The notes under the pieces were generated by a model, which made no database searches, was not told the DNA's origin, and worked only from the letters and a program-made list of their open reading frames with translations. DNA of 32,116 nt from Pyrinomonadaceae bacterium (GTDB taxonomy: Bacteria > Acidobacteriota > Blastocatellia > Pyrinomonadales > Pyrinomonadaceae), in contig JAUZFQ010000029.1 of NCBI GenBank assembly GCA_030838445.1, positions 1-32,116 on the forward strand. The letters run 5' to 3'. This document shows positions 1 through 7,803 of this stretch, one piece after another (the stretch's first letter is position 1; every line of letters begins with the position of its first letter). The position numbers were made by a program, and so were the translations under genes.

Positions 1-324
1 CGCCGTGTCGAAGGCGTCGAAGAGTTTCTTCATGCCGGGCGGGGCGTAGATGTAAAGCGGCTTGCGGCGTCTCTGCGTGTCGGGCGCGTGCTTCGTGCCG
101 AAGAGGAAGGGGAAGAGTCCGCCGAGATGATCGAGATGGAAATGGCTGATCCAGATGGCGTCGAGGTTCACCCAGTCCAACCGCTCCTGCGCCATGCGGA
201 GAATCGCCGCCGCGCTGATGTCGAGCAGGAGCGTGCGGCCGCCCGCGGTCTCTAACCAGTAGGCCGACGAAGCGCGCGCGGGGTGCGGGACGGACGTGCC
301 CGACCCCAGGACGACGAGTTTCAT
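1..324 (-). CDS. MBL-fold metal-dependent hydrolase, RNase Z-like (partial)
   Basis: The 5' 108 codons of a gene that runs off the left edge. The product begins MKLVVLGSGTSVP, the first strand of RNase Z/arylsulfatase-type metallo-beta-lactamase proteins. About residue 61 it carries the metal-binding motif HFHLDHLGG (HxHxDH), which coordinates the zinc pair in this fold. Family members cleave tRNA 3' trailers or act as phosphodiesterases or hydrolases on small substrates, and the visible part cannot tell these apart. The ATG at 324-322 is the natural start because the conserved N-terminal strand begins immediately. It is divergent from bshB1, with 136 bp between the two starts. No signal peptide is visible, so it is probably cytoplasmic. 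Confidence 0.85.
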   Translation of the reverse strand, partial: MKLVVLGSGTSVPHPARASSAYWLETAGGRTLLLDISAAAILRMAQERLDWVNLDAIWISHFHLDHLGGLFPFLFGTKHAPDTQRRRKPLYIYAPPGMKKLFDAFDTA

Positions 325-460
325 GTTTGCGACTGTGCCTCCCTCTTGTCCGTGCAGGCTAACAAGCGCGCGTTGAAAGCGTCAAACTCGCCGCGTCGCG
401 CGCCCGCGTGTTAAATTAAAGTTCATCCAGACGGGGACGAAACTAAACGGACGAAAATTT

Positions 461-1207
461 ATGACCACAGAGCACAAGCCGCTGGACGCGCTGGCCGTCT
501 TCTCGCACCCGGACGACGCGGAGTTGACGGTGGCGGGCACGCTTCTCAAGTTGAAATCAATGGGCTACCGCACGGGCGTGCTCGACATGACGCGCGGCGA
601 GATGGGCACGCGCGGGACTATGGAAGGGCGCGCGGAAGAGGCGCGCGAGGCAGCGCGGCTGATGCGTCTCGACGCGCGGCTCAACCTCGGACTGCCCGAC
701 GGCCACGTCATGCTGACGGACGACGCGCGCCGCGCGCTCGTGCGCGTCTTCCGCAACTTGCGCCCGCGCGTCGTCTTCACCTCGCACTGGGACGACCCGC
801 ATCCAGACCACGCGGCCACCGCGCGGCTCGTGCGCGAGGCGGCGCGGCTCGCCAGCATGCGCCGTTACGACGAGGAGCACGGGCAGGAGCAGATGCCCAT
901 GCCGTCGCTCGCGCACGCGGTCTACTCGCGGCTCGTCGTGCCGTCGTTCGTCGTGGACGTGTCGGACTTCGTGGTGGAGAAGATGGACGCAATACGGGCG
1001 CACACGTCGCAGTTTTACCGCGCGGACGCGGACGAACCGGAGACGCGCATCAGCGACAAAAATTTCCTCGCGCAGATCGAGCACCGCATGCGCTACTACG
1101 GCTCGCTTGTCAACGCCGCCGCGGGCGAAGCCTTCTACGTCCGCGAGGCGCTCAACGTCGAAGACCCCGTGAAGTTGCTCACCCAACCGATGAACATTTA
1201 TTCGTGA
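461..1207 (+). CDS. bshB1: Bacillithiol biosynthesis deacetylase BshB1
   Basis: A LmbE/PIG-L family zinc deacetylase of 248 residues, the usual length for BshB1. In the family it removes the acetyl group from GlcNAc-malate to give GlcN-malate, the second step of bacillithiol synthesis, in the cytoplasm. Visible motifs are HPDDAE (H16, D18, D19) and HPDH (H114-H117), which together form the zinc site and catalytic base. The stretch MTRGEMGTRG after the first motif and the conserved GLPDG (residues 77-81) are typical of BshB1 rather than MshB. The start is ATG at 461 with only a weak purine tract upstream. Its stop overlaps a possible GTG start of the next gene. The partner bshA lies 4 kb downstream; bshC is not in the window. 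Confidence 0.93.
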   Translation: MTTEHKPLDALAVFSHPDDAELTVAGTLLKLKSMGYRTGVLDMTRGEMGTRGTMEGRAEEAREAARLMRLDARLNLGLPDGHVMLTDDARRALVRVFRNLRPRVVFTSHWDDPHPDHAATARLVREAARLASMRRYDEEHGQEQMPMPSLAHAVYSRLVVPSFVVDVSDFVVEKMDAIRAHTSQFYRADADEPETRISDKNFLAQIEHRMRYYGSLVNAAAGEAFYVREALNVEDPVKLLTQPMNIYS

Positions 1208-1251
1208 GCGGCGGGCGACAGCAGCAGCAGGGTGTGGCGAGCGACGCTCGC

Positions 1252-1752
1252 ATGAACTCGCGCGCGGATGAGCAATCGAGTGTCGAGAGACGGACGGCCG
1301 CGTGGGGCTGGCTGTTCCCCGCGACGTATGCGATTCACATTCTGGAAGAGTTGTGGGGCGGGGAGGGCTTTACCGCGTGGCTCGCGCGCGCGTGGAGCGT
1401 CGAACTTGCGCCGCGACCGTTTCTCATCTGGAACGCGCTCGCCCTGCTGTTGATGGCGGCGGGCGTCGCGCTCACGCCGCGCTACAAACATTTGCGCTGG
1501 CTGCCCGTCGCCTACGGCGTCGCCTTCCTGCTCAACGCGCTCTCGCACCTCGCTGCCAGCCTCTACACCGTCTCCTACTCGCCCGGCCTCGTCTCAAGCC
1601 TCCTGCTCTGGCTGCCGCTCGGCGCGCACGCGCTCCTACGTTATCGCAAGACGCTCGGCCGCCGCTCACGCCGCGCGGGGCTGCTCGTCGGCCTCTTGAT
1701 GCACTGCGCTGTCCTCGCCCTCACGGCGTTCGGCGAGCGTCTCAACTTTTGA
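1252..1752 (+). CDS. HXXEE domain integral membrane protein
   Basis: A small membrane protein of about 166 residues. It carries the HXXEE signature as AIHILEE (H29, E32, E33) at the start of the first helix, and a second conserved block NALSHL followed by a YSPG motif and a hydrophobic helix ending in P-L-G. Three to four membrane segments can be seen, plus a basic loop near YRKTLGRRSRR. The family has no established function. I prefer the ATG at 1252; a GTG at 1204 would overlap the bshB1 stop as GTGA and add a low-complexity Gln-rich tail. The very short distance to bshB1 suggests co-transcription. Confidence 0.8.
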   Translation: MNSRADEQSSVERRTAAWGWLFPATYAIHILEELWGGEGFTAWLARAWSVELAPRPFLIWNALALLLMAAGVALTPRYKHLRWLPVAYGVAFLLNALSHLAASLYTVSYSPGLVSSLLLWLPLGAHALLRYRKTLGRRSRRAGLLVGLLMHCAVLALTAFGERLNF

Positions 1753-1764
1753 CGACGCACCAGA

Positions 1765-1895
1765 GTACGACTTCACTTCCACGACTCCGCTTCGACGCGC
1801 AAGACCGTGACTTCATGCTCAAGGCCGCGGCTTCGCTCTAAGACTACGGCTTCGCTTTAAGGCTGCGACTTCACGCTCAAGGTCACGGCTTCAGT
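1765..1895. repeat. Degenerate tandem repeat, unit about 19-20 bp
   Basis: Between the HXXEE gene and the convergent secreted-protein gene the DNA is a run of imperfect copies of a unit resembling 'gactacggcttcgctttaag'. Four clear copies lie between 1802 and 1880, with poorer copies on both sides. The run reaches into the last codons and stop (1883-1885) of the minus-strand gene. No reading frame explains it. It looks like a decayed minisatellite filling a gene-end gap. Confidence 0.6.
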
Positions 1896-3877
1896 TTGTC
1901 GCCGTCGAGCACGGCGCGTGCGACGGCGAGCGTGGCTACGGCGCGGGGCGACTCGTTCGTGAACGTCTGCGCGAGCGCGACGGCGCGGTTCATGTCTTCG
2001 CGGGCGAGCGTCTGGAAGACGCCCGTGAGGTCGAAGACCGGGGCGGAGAAGTTCATCGTCATGCTCATGCCGCCAGAGCGGATGCGCGAGGAGAGTCCGG
2101 CGTCCGCCCCGGTAAATTCGGGCGCGGCGTTCGCGGCCTTCACCGCGTCGGCCATGATCTCCCACGCGCGGTTGCGGTCGAAGTCGAAGAAGCGCGTGGC
2201 GACGGCGACGGTCGAGCGCACGCGGTCGGGGTCGGCCGCGTCAATGCCTTTCGCGGCGGTGGCAGCCGATTCCAACGCTTCGAGCGCGCGCGTGCGGTCG
2301 TCCTTGGCGAGCAAGCGCGCGGCCTCCGTGTAAGCCCACGCGCGCTGCACGGGCGTCAGTTCGCCCGAAGCCGCGAGCAGGCGCAACACTTCCGCCCCGT
2401 CCTTCTTGTCCCTGATCGCGCGGTTGACCAGAGCGAAGTCTATGAAGGCGCGTGTCTGTCGGCGCAACTCCGAGTCCTCGATCTTGTCCGCGAAGTCGCG
2501 CGCGCGTTCTTCGCCTTTGGAGGCGGCGGCCTGCGCGGCGCGCAGGTAAGCCATGTCGCGCTCGCGCGGGTCGGTCGCGCGCCCGGCCTTGTCGAGCGAC
2601 TCCTGCACGGGGTCGCCCTGCGCGCCTTCGGGGACGAGGCCGCGCTTCAGGTCGTCGTCGAAACTATCGCGCGCGCGTTCGGGGATGTCGGGGTTGAGCG
2701 CGGCGAGACGCGCGCGCAGCGCGGGCACGCCGTCCGGAATGACCTGCTCGAAGAAGGGCATCAGGCGCGAGATGACGAAGAACATGCCGACGCGCCCCGT
2801 CGCCGACGCGTCTTGATCCGCTTGCGGCAGCGGGCGCAGCAACACCTGCGAGGCGGCGCGCGCGAAGGCGACGCGCAACGCGGCGGGCAGCTCGGGCGCG
2901 GTGATGTCGCCGCGCCGCTGGCTCGAAGAGATGCCCTGGCCGCCCTGCCCGACGGTCATGTAGAGGCCGGGCGTGAGCACGTAAGAGGAGAGCAGCAGGA
3001 TGTCGCCCGCGTCGGACGTGGGGGCGCGTGCGACGCTCGTGAGCAGCGCGCTGTAACGACGGTCGGCCTCGGCCGCACTCTTCTCGCGCAACTGGACGAG
3101 AAACTCGACCGACAGAGGGTTGACGCTATTCAACACCGGGTCGGCGAATTGCAACGCGCGCTCCACGTCACCGTCCGTGAGAAACTGCATGGCGAGTTGG
3201 ATGCGACGCGCCACGTCGGGCGGCGTCTGTTCGGGGTCGCGGCGTTCGGGCTGTGCCTGTTTTCCCCCGGCGGCGTTCGGAGTCGCCGACGCTGCTGCGG
3301 CGGGCGCGCCCGTCGGGAGGTTGGCGGAGGCGTTGTTCAGTTCGCTCGTCTCGCGTTTGCGCGCCTCCTCCATCCGGGCGAGAAACTCCTCGCCGAGCAC
3401 GCGCTCGCGTTTGGCCGCGAGGCGCAACACTTCGCCGCGCAGGTTCGGCAGGTTGAGACCGCGCGTGCCGAGCCGCCCGGCCGCGCGGTTCTGCTCTTCG
3501 CCGCGACGCATGTTCTCCGTGTCGGCCGTCTCCGCAGAGTCCCACGCGCGGCGGAAGAGTGCGCGCGCTCGTTCCTTGTCCGTCTCCCAGAGTGCGTCGC
3601 CCGCCTGCATCTGCACGCGCGCCTTGAGCGTCTGATCGCGGAAGCCGCGCGACTCGTCCGCGAGCGCGTTGACGAGCGCGATGGCGTTCGCGCGCCGCTC
3701 GGCGGCCAACGGATCGACCGCTCCCGCCGTCGCCGTTCGCGTCTTCGTCGCCGCAGTGGCGGCGGGCTTCTTCGGCTGGGCGGTGGAGGCGGCGGTCTGC
3801 GCGTGGACGGGCTGCAAGAGGAGCGACAGTAAGCAAACTACTGCGGCCGCGTCCTGTAGACGGAAACGAGAACTCAT
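1883..3877 (-). CDS. Large secreted protein of unknown function
   Basis: A 664-residue protein beginning MSSRFRLQDAAAVVCLLSLL, a clear signal peptide with a probable cleavage after VHAQ, followed by an Ala/Thr/Lys-rich linker. The rest is Ala/Arg/Glu-rich and looks strongly alpha-helical, with stretches such as ERARALFRRAWDSAETAD and DRTRALEALESAATAAK that resemble TPR-type helical hairpins; I cannot assign a catalytic motif. The start at 3877 is chosen because the signal peptide begins there and AGGAG lies just upstream; an in-frame extension to 4006 would put 43 basic residues before it. It probably acts outside the cytoplasmic membrane. I do not recognise a named family. Confidence 0.75.
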   Translation of the reverse strand: MSSRFRLQDAAAVVCLLSLLLQPVHAQTAASTAQPKKPAATAATKTRTATAGAVDPLAAERRANAIALVNALADESRGFRDQTLKARVQMQAGDALWETDKERARALFRRAWDSAETADTENMRRGEEQNRAAGRLGTRGLNLPNLRGEVLRLAAKRERVLGEEFLARMEEARKRETSELNNASANLPTGAPAAAASATPNAAGGKQAQPERRDPEQTPPDVARRIQLAMQFLTDGDVERALQFADPVLNSVNPLSVEFLVQLREKSAAEADRRYSALLTSVARAPTSDAGDILLLSSYVLTPGLYMTVGQGGQGISSSQRRGDITAPELPAALRVAFARAASQVLLRPLPQADQDASATGRVGMFFVISRLMPFFEQVIPDGVPALRARLAALNPDIPERARDSFDDDLKRGLVPEGAQGDPVQESLDKAGRATDPRERDMAYLRAAQAAASKGEERARDFADKIEDSELRRQTRAFIDFALVNRAIRDKKDGAEVLRLLAASGELTPVQRAWAYTEAARLLAKDDRTRALEALESAATAAKGIDAADPDRVRSTVAVATRFFDFDRNRAWEIMADAVKAANAAPEFTGADAGLSSRIRSGGMSMTMNFSAPVFDLTGVFQTLAREDMNRAVALAQTFTNESPRAVATLAVARAVLDGDKLKP

Positions 3878-4035
3878 CGGTTTTTCTCCTGACGTGCGGC
3901 GCGGTGCGCGCCCTCTGGTGAATCTGCTACGGCAGATTATACGCGCGACCCGCCCCCCGGTTCGGAAAAATGATGTTAAGAATGTAAAAAGTTGCGCCCC
4001 CACCAAAGCATCGTCGGCGACGCGATCAGATCTAT

Positions 4036-4079
4036 AAACTAATAGGGGCAGCGGACGAATCCGCTGCCCCTATTAGTTT
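4036..4079 (-). terminator. Perfect 20-bp hairpin terminator downstream of nfu
   Basis: Two perfectly complementary 20-bp arms (4036-4055 and 4060-4079) are separated by a 4-base loop, CGAA on the plus strand and UUCG on the minus-strand transcript. The core is GC-rich (GGGGCAGCGGA) and each arm ends in AAACTAAT/ATTAGTTT, which gives a U-rich tail on either strand. It lies 18 bp past the stop of the nfu-like gene, so it most likely ends that transcript. Confidence 0.85.
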
Positions 4080-4097
4080 TGTGCGACGTGCGCCGGG

Positions 4098-4679
4098 TTA
4101 AACCGCGACGACTTCGAGGGCGGGGTCAACTTCCTGTTGCACCATGCCCTCGATTGCCATCAGCGTGCCGGAGATGGAACTGGGGCAACTGCCGCACGCG
4201 CCCTGATACTTGATCGTGAGCGTGTTCTCTTTGAGCGAGACGATCTCTAACCAGCCGCCGTCGCCCGCGAGCGCGGGGCGGATCTTCTCGTCGAGAATTT
4301 CGTTGATGCGGATGAGACGCGGGTCGTCGCTCATCAGCGCGCCGAGCGTGCCGCCGAGTGCGCCCGCCTCTGCTCCGGCCGCGGCCGCTGCTGCTGCCGC
4401 GCCGCCCTGTGCCGCTTCGGCCGCGCGGATGGGCACGGCGAGTTTCGGCAGCAGGTCGTCCCAGTCCTCGGTCTCTTCTTTCTCCACCGTGATCATGCGA
4501 TCCATGTAGAAGACGGAGACGACGCCGCCCACCTCGAACAGCGACTTCGCGAGCGCGTCGTCCTTCGCCAGAGACGCGCCGAGGAACGAGCGCGCCGCGC
4601 CCGTCGTGACGGGTTCTTTCAAGAGGAACTTGACGGCGTTCGGGTTGGGGGTCTCTTCGATGTTATCAATCTTAGGCAT
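4098..4679 (-). CDS. Nfu-type Fe-S cluster carrier protein
   Basis: A 193-residue protein with an N-terminal Nfu_N domain (about residues 1-88, starting [20 protein letters not shown]) and a C-terminal NifU-like domain (about 117-193) containing CGSC (C162, C165). Two such cysteines per monomer hold a [4Fe-4S] cluster across a dimer, which is then passed to target apoproteins in the cytoplasm. The two domains are joined by an Ala/Gly-rich linker (about 89-115). The start at 4679 is preferred because the Nfu_N consensus begins there and GGAG lies upstream. A TATAAT on the minus strand (4793-4788) may be its -10 box. The window contains several Fe-S proteins that such a carrier could serve. Confidence 0.9.
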   Translation of the reverse strand: MPKIDNIEETPNPNAVKFLLKEPVTTGAARSFLGASLAKDDALAKSLFEVGGVVSVFYMDRMITVEKEETEDWDDLLPKLAVPIRAAEAAQGGAAAAAAAAGAEAGALGGTLGALMSDDPRLIRINEILDEKIRPALAGDGGWLEIVSLKENTLTIKYQGACGSCPSSISGTLMAIEGMVQQEVDPALEVVAV

Positions 4680-4787
4680 TCTCAGTTCTCCAAATATAAT
4701 TGCTTCGTTCGGTCTCAATTTAGATGCGGCGCGCACGCGAGACGCGGCCGTCGAAAAAGTTTGTTTGAGAGTTTAATCGCGTGCCTC

Positions 4788-4793
4788 ATTATA
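4788..4793 (-). promoter_or_regulatory. Possible -10 box for the nfu-like gene
   Basis: A perfect TATAAT on the minus strand, about 110 bp upstream of the chosen nfu start. I see no good -35 box at the usual distance, so this is only a likely promoter. Confidence 0.35.
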
Positions 4794-4932
4794 CTTCCTT
4801 TCGGGGCGCGGGCAGTAGCCGTCGAAGCTGCGCGAATCGTTACAAAAAGGGGCGAGAAACGGCGCAGTTTTGAACTTTGTTGTGGCATGTCGAAAATACA
4901 ATTAAGTGTGCGAAAATTTATTGACAGAATCA

Positions 4933-4961
4933 TTGTCAAATCCGCCGGGAAGGTCTATATT
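4933..4961 (+). promoter_or_regulatory. Sigma-70-type promoter for a short RNA
   Basis: TTGTCA (4933-4938) and TATATT (4956-4961) are separated by 17 bp. Transcription would begin about 4967-4969, exactly where a segment complementary to the loop of the downstream terminator begins. A second TTGACA at 4921 is too far from the -10 to pair with it. Confidence 0.6.
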
Positions 4962-4966
4962 CAAGT

Positions 4967-5052
4967 TCCTCGCTTGTCCCCCTTTACAGGTGAAGACAAG
5001 CTGAGACAAGAGGCAGAGAGTAGCGAGGGCTTTCTGCCTCTTGCTATTTTTT
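4967..5052 (+). ncRNA. Candidate small RNA or attenuator with pseudoknot potential
   Basis: A promoter (4933-4961) and an intrinsic terminator (5007-5052) bracket about 85 nt with no convincing protein. The 5' segment CCUCGCU (4968-4974) is perfectly complementary to AGCGAGG (5022-5028) in the terminator loop, which would make a pseudoknot. GCUUGUC (4972-4978) can also pair with GACAAGC (4995-5001), a competing fold. This could be a stand-alone small RNA or a regulated leader for bshA, 98 bp further on. I do not recognise it as a known riboswitch. An in-frame reading (4761-5054) exists but lacks family features. Confidence 0.5.
5007..5052 (+). terminator. Intrinsic terminator of the candidate small RNA
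   Basis: A 14-bp stem (5007-5020 with 5030-5043, one G-U pair) and a 9-nt loop, followed by CTATTTTTT. It has the form of a Rho-independent terminator on the plus strand. Its loop holds the 7-nt complement of the RNA's 5' end. Confidence 0.75.
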
Positions 5053-5053
5053 G

Positions 5054-5137
5054 AGAGGCCAGAGGTCAGAGGTTAGAGGTCAGTGAATATCAGTTCTCGT
5101 CTTTCAACTGATGACTGACCTTTAACCTCTGGCCTCT
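5054..5137. repeat. Heptamer-arm inverted repeat 1 (upstream of bshA)
   Basis: The left arm is the heptamers AGAGGCC, AGAGGTC, AGAGGTT, AGAGGTC (5054-5081) followed by AGTGAATATCAGTT. The right arm (5107-5137) is their reverse complement with small differences and one unit fewer. The element ends 12 bp before the bshA ATG, in the place of a Shine-Dalgarno sequence. Confidence 0.85.
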
Positions 5138-5149
5138 TTCAATTTAGTT

Positions 5150-6283
5150 ATGAACATCGGCATCACGGTCTATCCGACTTACGGCGGGAGCGGCATCGTC
5201 GGCTCCGAACTCGGCAAGGAACTCGCGCGGCGCGGCCACACCGTCCACTTCATCGCGTCCGCGCTGCCGACGCGGCTCACCGAGTTGAACGAGCGCGTGC
5301 GCTTTCACGAAGTCGAGATGATGTCGTACCCACTCTTCGAGCACCAGCCCTACACGCTCGCGCTCGCCACGAAGATGGCGACCGTCGCCGAGACGGAACA
5401 ACTCGATCTCTTACACGTTCACTACGCCATCCCGCATTCGATCAGCGCCATCCTCGCGCGCGAGTCGCTGCGGCCGCAGCGTCGCCTGCCCGTCATCACC
5501 ACCTTGCACGGCACGGACATCACGCTCGTCGGCGCGGATCGCTCTTACCTCCCGATCACGCGCTACGGCATCGCGCAGTCAGACGGCGTGACCGCGATCT
5601 CTCACTACCTCAAACGCGAGACGGAAGAGACGTTCGGCTACTCCGACGTGGAAGTGATTCCGAACTTCGTCTGCGGCTCGGAGTACGCGCGACAGCCCCG
5701 CCCCGAACTGCGCGCCGAACTCTCGCCCGCGAATGAGCCGCTCCTCGTCCACGTCTCAAACTTCCGCCCCGTCAAGCGCCCGGTGGACTGCGTGGAGATA
5801 CTGGCGCGCGTGCGCGGGCGCGGCATCAACGCGCGGCTCGCGATGGTCGGCGACGGCAGCGAGCGAGGCCGCGCCGAACACCGCGCGCGTTGCTTGGGGC
5901 TAGAAGAGTTCTGCACGTTCGTCGGCAAGCAGCCGCGCATCGTGGACTATCTCTCGGTCGCGGACGTGCTGCTGTTGCCCTCGGAGCAAGAGTCTTTCGG
6001 GCTGGCCGCGCTCGAAGCGATGGCGTGCGAAGTGCCGGTCGTCGCCTCGCGCGTCGGCGGCATTCCCGAAGTGGTGACGGACGGCGAGACGGGCTGCCTG
6101 AGCGAAGTGGGCGACGTAGCCAAGATGGGCGCGGACGCCGCCGCTCTCTGCGCCGACGAGACGGCGCGCCGCGCGATGGGACGCCGCGCGCGCGAGTCCG
6201 CCCTCTCGCGTTACAACACCGATCTCGTCATCCCGCAGTACATCGAATTTTATGAGCGCATCCTCGCCGCCGACCACGACTGA
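5150..6283 (+). CDS. bshA: N-acetyl-alpha-D-glucosaminyl L-malate synthase BshA
   Basis: A 377-residue GT4 glycosyltransferase of the BshA subfamily. In the family it transfers GlcNAc from UDP-GlcNAc to L-malate, the first committed step of bacillithiol synthesis. The N-terminal Rossmann domain starts [15 protein letters not shown] and has [27 protein letters not shown] and [12 protein letters not shown], all characteristic of BshA. The C-terminal domain carries the retaining GT4 motif [11 protein letters not shown] (E-x7-E) and VGGIPEVV. The ATG at 5150 starts the conserved first strand; no Shine-Dalgarno is visible because heptamer element 1 occupies the leader. The next gene's start lies inside the last codons of bshA. 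Confidence 0.95.
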   Translation: MNIGITVYPTYGGSGIVGSELGKELARRGHTVHFIASALPTRLTELNERVRFHEVEMMSYPLFEHQPYTLALATKMATVAETEQLDLLHVHYAIPHSISAILARESLRPQRRLPVITTLHGTDITLVGADRSYLPITRYGIAQSDGVTAISHYLKRETEETFGYSDVEVIPNFVCGSEYARQPRPELRAELSPANEPLLVHVSNFRPVKRPVDCVEILARVRGRGINARLAMVGDGSERGRAEHRARCLGLEEFCTFVGKQPRIVDYLSVADVLLLPSEQESFGLAALEAMACEVPVVASRVGGIPEVVTDGETGCLSEVGDVAKMGADAAALCADETARRAMGRRARESALSRYNTDLVIPQYIEFYERILAADHD

Positions 6284-7073
6284 CGACACCACCGACTCGC
6301 CGCCGCTCCGCGCGACTGACGACACGGACGACTCGCCACTCGCTGCGACTGATCGCGCCGCTCAGCCGCCGCTCGCCGCGACTGACCGGGACGCCGCGCC
6401 TCCGTCCCACGAACAACAACAGCGGCCGCTCCGCTACATCATCCAAAATCTCGAACGCGCCTACGGCGTGCCGGAATCGGACGCGCCCTCCGACCCGCTC
6501 GACATGCTCGTCGGGATCATCCTCTCGCAAGCCACCAGCGACACCAACAGCCGCCGCACCTTCGCCGCCCTCAAACGCCGCTACCCCACCTGGGACGCAG
6601 CCCTCCGCGCACGCGAATCAACCATCGCACGCACGATCCAATCCGGCGGCCTCGCCAACCAGAAAGCGGCGGTGATCAAAAATCTACTCCGCCAGATCAA
6701 ACAGGAGCGCGGCACGCTCGACCTCACGTTCCTTCACACACTCCCGCTCGCCGAAGCCGTTCAGTACCTCTCGCAATTTCGCGGCATCGGCCCCAAGACC
6801 ATCGCCTGCACGCTCCTCTTCGCCTGCCGCGCGGAAGTCTTCCCCCTCGACACGCACATCTTCCGCATCCTTCGCCGCGTCGGCCTCATCCCCCAAAAGT
6901 GCACCGACCGCCGCGCCCACGAAATCATGAACGCCCTCGTCCCGACGGGAAAGTTCTACTCCTTTCACGTCAACCTCATCCGCCACGGCCGCGCCCTCTG
7001 CCGCCCCCGCGACCCCCTCTGCCAACGCTGCCCCATCGTCGAATACTGCGACTACGGACAAACGTTAATATAG
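6252..7073 (+). CDS. nth: Endonuclease III-like DNA glycosylase/AP lyase
   Basis: A 273-residue HhH-GPD protein. Endonuclease III removes oxidised pyrimidines and nicks abasic sites in base-excision repair. The helix-hairpin-helix is FRGIGPKTIA with catalytic Lys182, and the catalytic Asp is D200 in PLDTH. The C-terminal [4Fe-4S] loop is C-x6-C-x2-C-x5-C (C250, C257, C260, C266). The first 57 residues are not part of the family: they are Thr/Asp/Pro-rich imperfect 11-residue repeats encoded by a 33-bp minisatellite. The ATG at 6252 overlaps bshA by 32 bp; no internal Met precedes the core, so either this start or a non-ATG internal start is used. Its stop is contiguous with heptamer element 2. 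Confidence 0.88.
   Translation: MSASSPPTTTDDTTDSPPLRATDDTDDSPLAATDRAAQPPLAATDRDAAPPSHEQQQRPLRYIIQNLERAYGVPESDAPSDPLDMLVGIILSQATSDTNSRRTFAALKRRYPTWDAALRARESTIARTIQSGGLANQKAAVIKNLLRQIKQERGTLDLTFLHTLPLAEAVQYLSQFRGIGPKTIACTLLFACRAEVFPLDTHIFRILRRVGLIPQKCTDRRAHEIMNALVPTGKFYSFHVNLIRHGRALCRPRDPLCQRCPIVEYCDYGQTLI
6277..6410 (+). repeat. 33-bp minisatellite in the nth N-terminus
   Basis: Four imperfect units each starting CGACTGA (at about 6277, 6313, 6346 and 6379) encode acidic/proline-rich 11-12-residue repeats of the ATDxxxxPLA type. The array begins within the last codons of bshA and lies wholly before the glycosylase core. Confidence 0.65.
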
Positions 7074-7262
7074 TGACGAGTGACAAGTGACAGGTGACAA
7101 GTTAAAGCGGTAAATGGTAAACCGTAAATCGTGAATAGATTCAACAGCCGTAAATCGTGAATCGTAAATCGTAAATAGAAAGAAACCTGCTTTCATCTAT
7201 TCACGGTTGACGATTCACGATTCACTTTCTTCACTTGTCACTTGTCACCCGTCACTTGTCAC
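7073..7262. repeat. Heptamer-arm inverted repeat 2, two nested families
   Basis: The outer arms are GTGACGA, GTGACAA, GTGACAG, GTGACAA (7073-7100) and the complementary TTGTCAC, TTGTCAC, CCGTCAC, TTGTCAC (7235-7262). Inside lie two left runs of a second heptamer family (GTAAATG, GTAAACC, GTAAATC, GTGAATA at 7110-7137; GTAAATC, GTGAATC, GTAAATC, GTAAATA at 7150-7177) and one right run (TATTCAC, GGTTGAC, GATTCAC, GATTCAC at 7198-7225). It starts on the last base of the nth stop and ends 8 bp before the next ATG. Confidence 0.9.
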
Positions 7263-7270
7263 TACTTCTT

Positions 7271-7756
7271 ATGTCTTACTTGGTTGACGGTAACAACGTG
7301 ATGGGGCAGCGGGTCGGGTGGCACAGGGATCGGATGCGTGCGCGGCGCGGGTTGCTGGACGAGTTGGCGCGGTTCGCGTCGGGTGGGCGGGCGCGCGTGG
7401 CGGTCGTGTTCGACGGCGCGCCGGACGAGCATTTCGCGGACGGTTCGAGTTACAGGGGCGTGCGCGTCTATTACGCCGAGCGCGGGTCAAACGCCGACGA
7501 GCGGATCAAGACTCTGGTGGAACAGGCGCGCGAGCGGCGGACGCTCGTGGTGGTGACTTCGGATCGCGCGCTGGCCGATTACGTCCGGCGTTGCGGCGCG
7601 CAAGTTGTGCGCGCGGGCGAGTTCAGGCGTCGCATGGAAGAGGCGGCAGCGGCGGCAGCAGAGGCCGCAACGCAAAACCCGGACGCGCCGCCGATTGAAG
7701 AGAGCACGGAACGCTGGATGCGCTACTTCGGCGTCGCGCCGGAGGACGACGAGTGA
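7271..7756 (+). CDS. NYN domain protein (YacP-like putative RNase)
   Basis: A 161-residue protein beginning MSYLVDGNNVMG, the nucleotide-binding/acidic first strand of NYN/PIN-like nucleases; DGNN provides the first metal-binding Asp. Further motifs are VVFDGAP, a block ending NADERIKTLV, and VVTSDRALADYVRRCGA, which match the YacP subfamily of proteins thought to process RNA. A C-terminal Ala-rich helix follows. Signal peptide and membrane segments are absent. The ATG at 7271 is chosen because the in-frame extension to 7235 only translates the right arm of heptamer element 2. No Shine-Dalgarno is visible. Confidence 0.85.
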   Translation: MSYLVDGNNVMGQRVGWHRDRMRARRGLLDELARFASGGRARVAVVFDGAPDEHFADGSSYRGVRVYYAERGSNADERIKTLVEQARERRTLVVVTSDRALADYVRRCGAQVVRAGEFRRRMEEAAAAAAEAATQNPDAPPIEESTERWMRYFGVAPEDDE

Positions 7757-7803
7757 AGGCGCGCGGCGATAGTTAAGCGACCGGCAACAACGCTTCTATG
7801 CTT

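Noticed and set aside
4761..5054. A 97-residue protein before bshA
   Set aside because: It crosses the small-RNA promoter and terminator, has no ribosome site and no family features.
7073..7262. A CRISPR-like array in the repeat gaps
   Set aside because: The units are 7 bp, directly adjacent and without spacers, and no cas gene is near.
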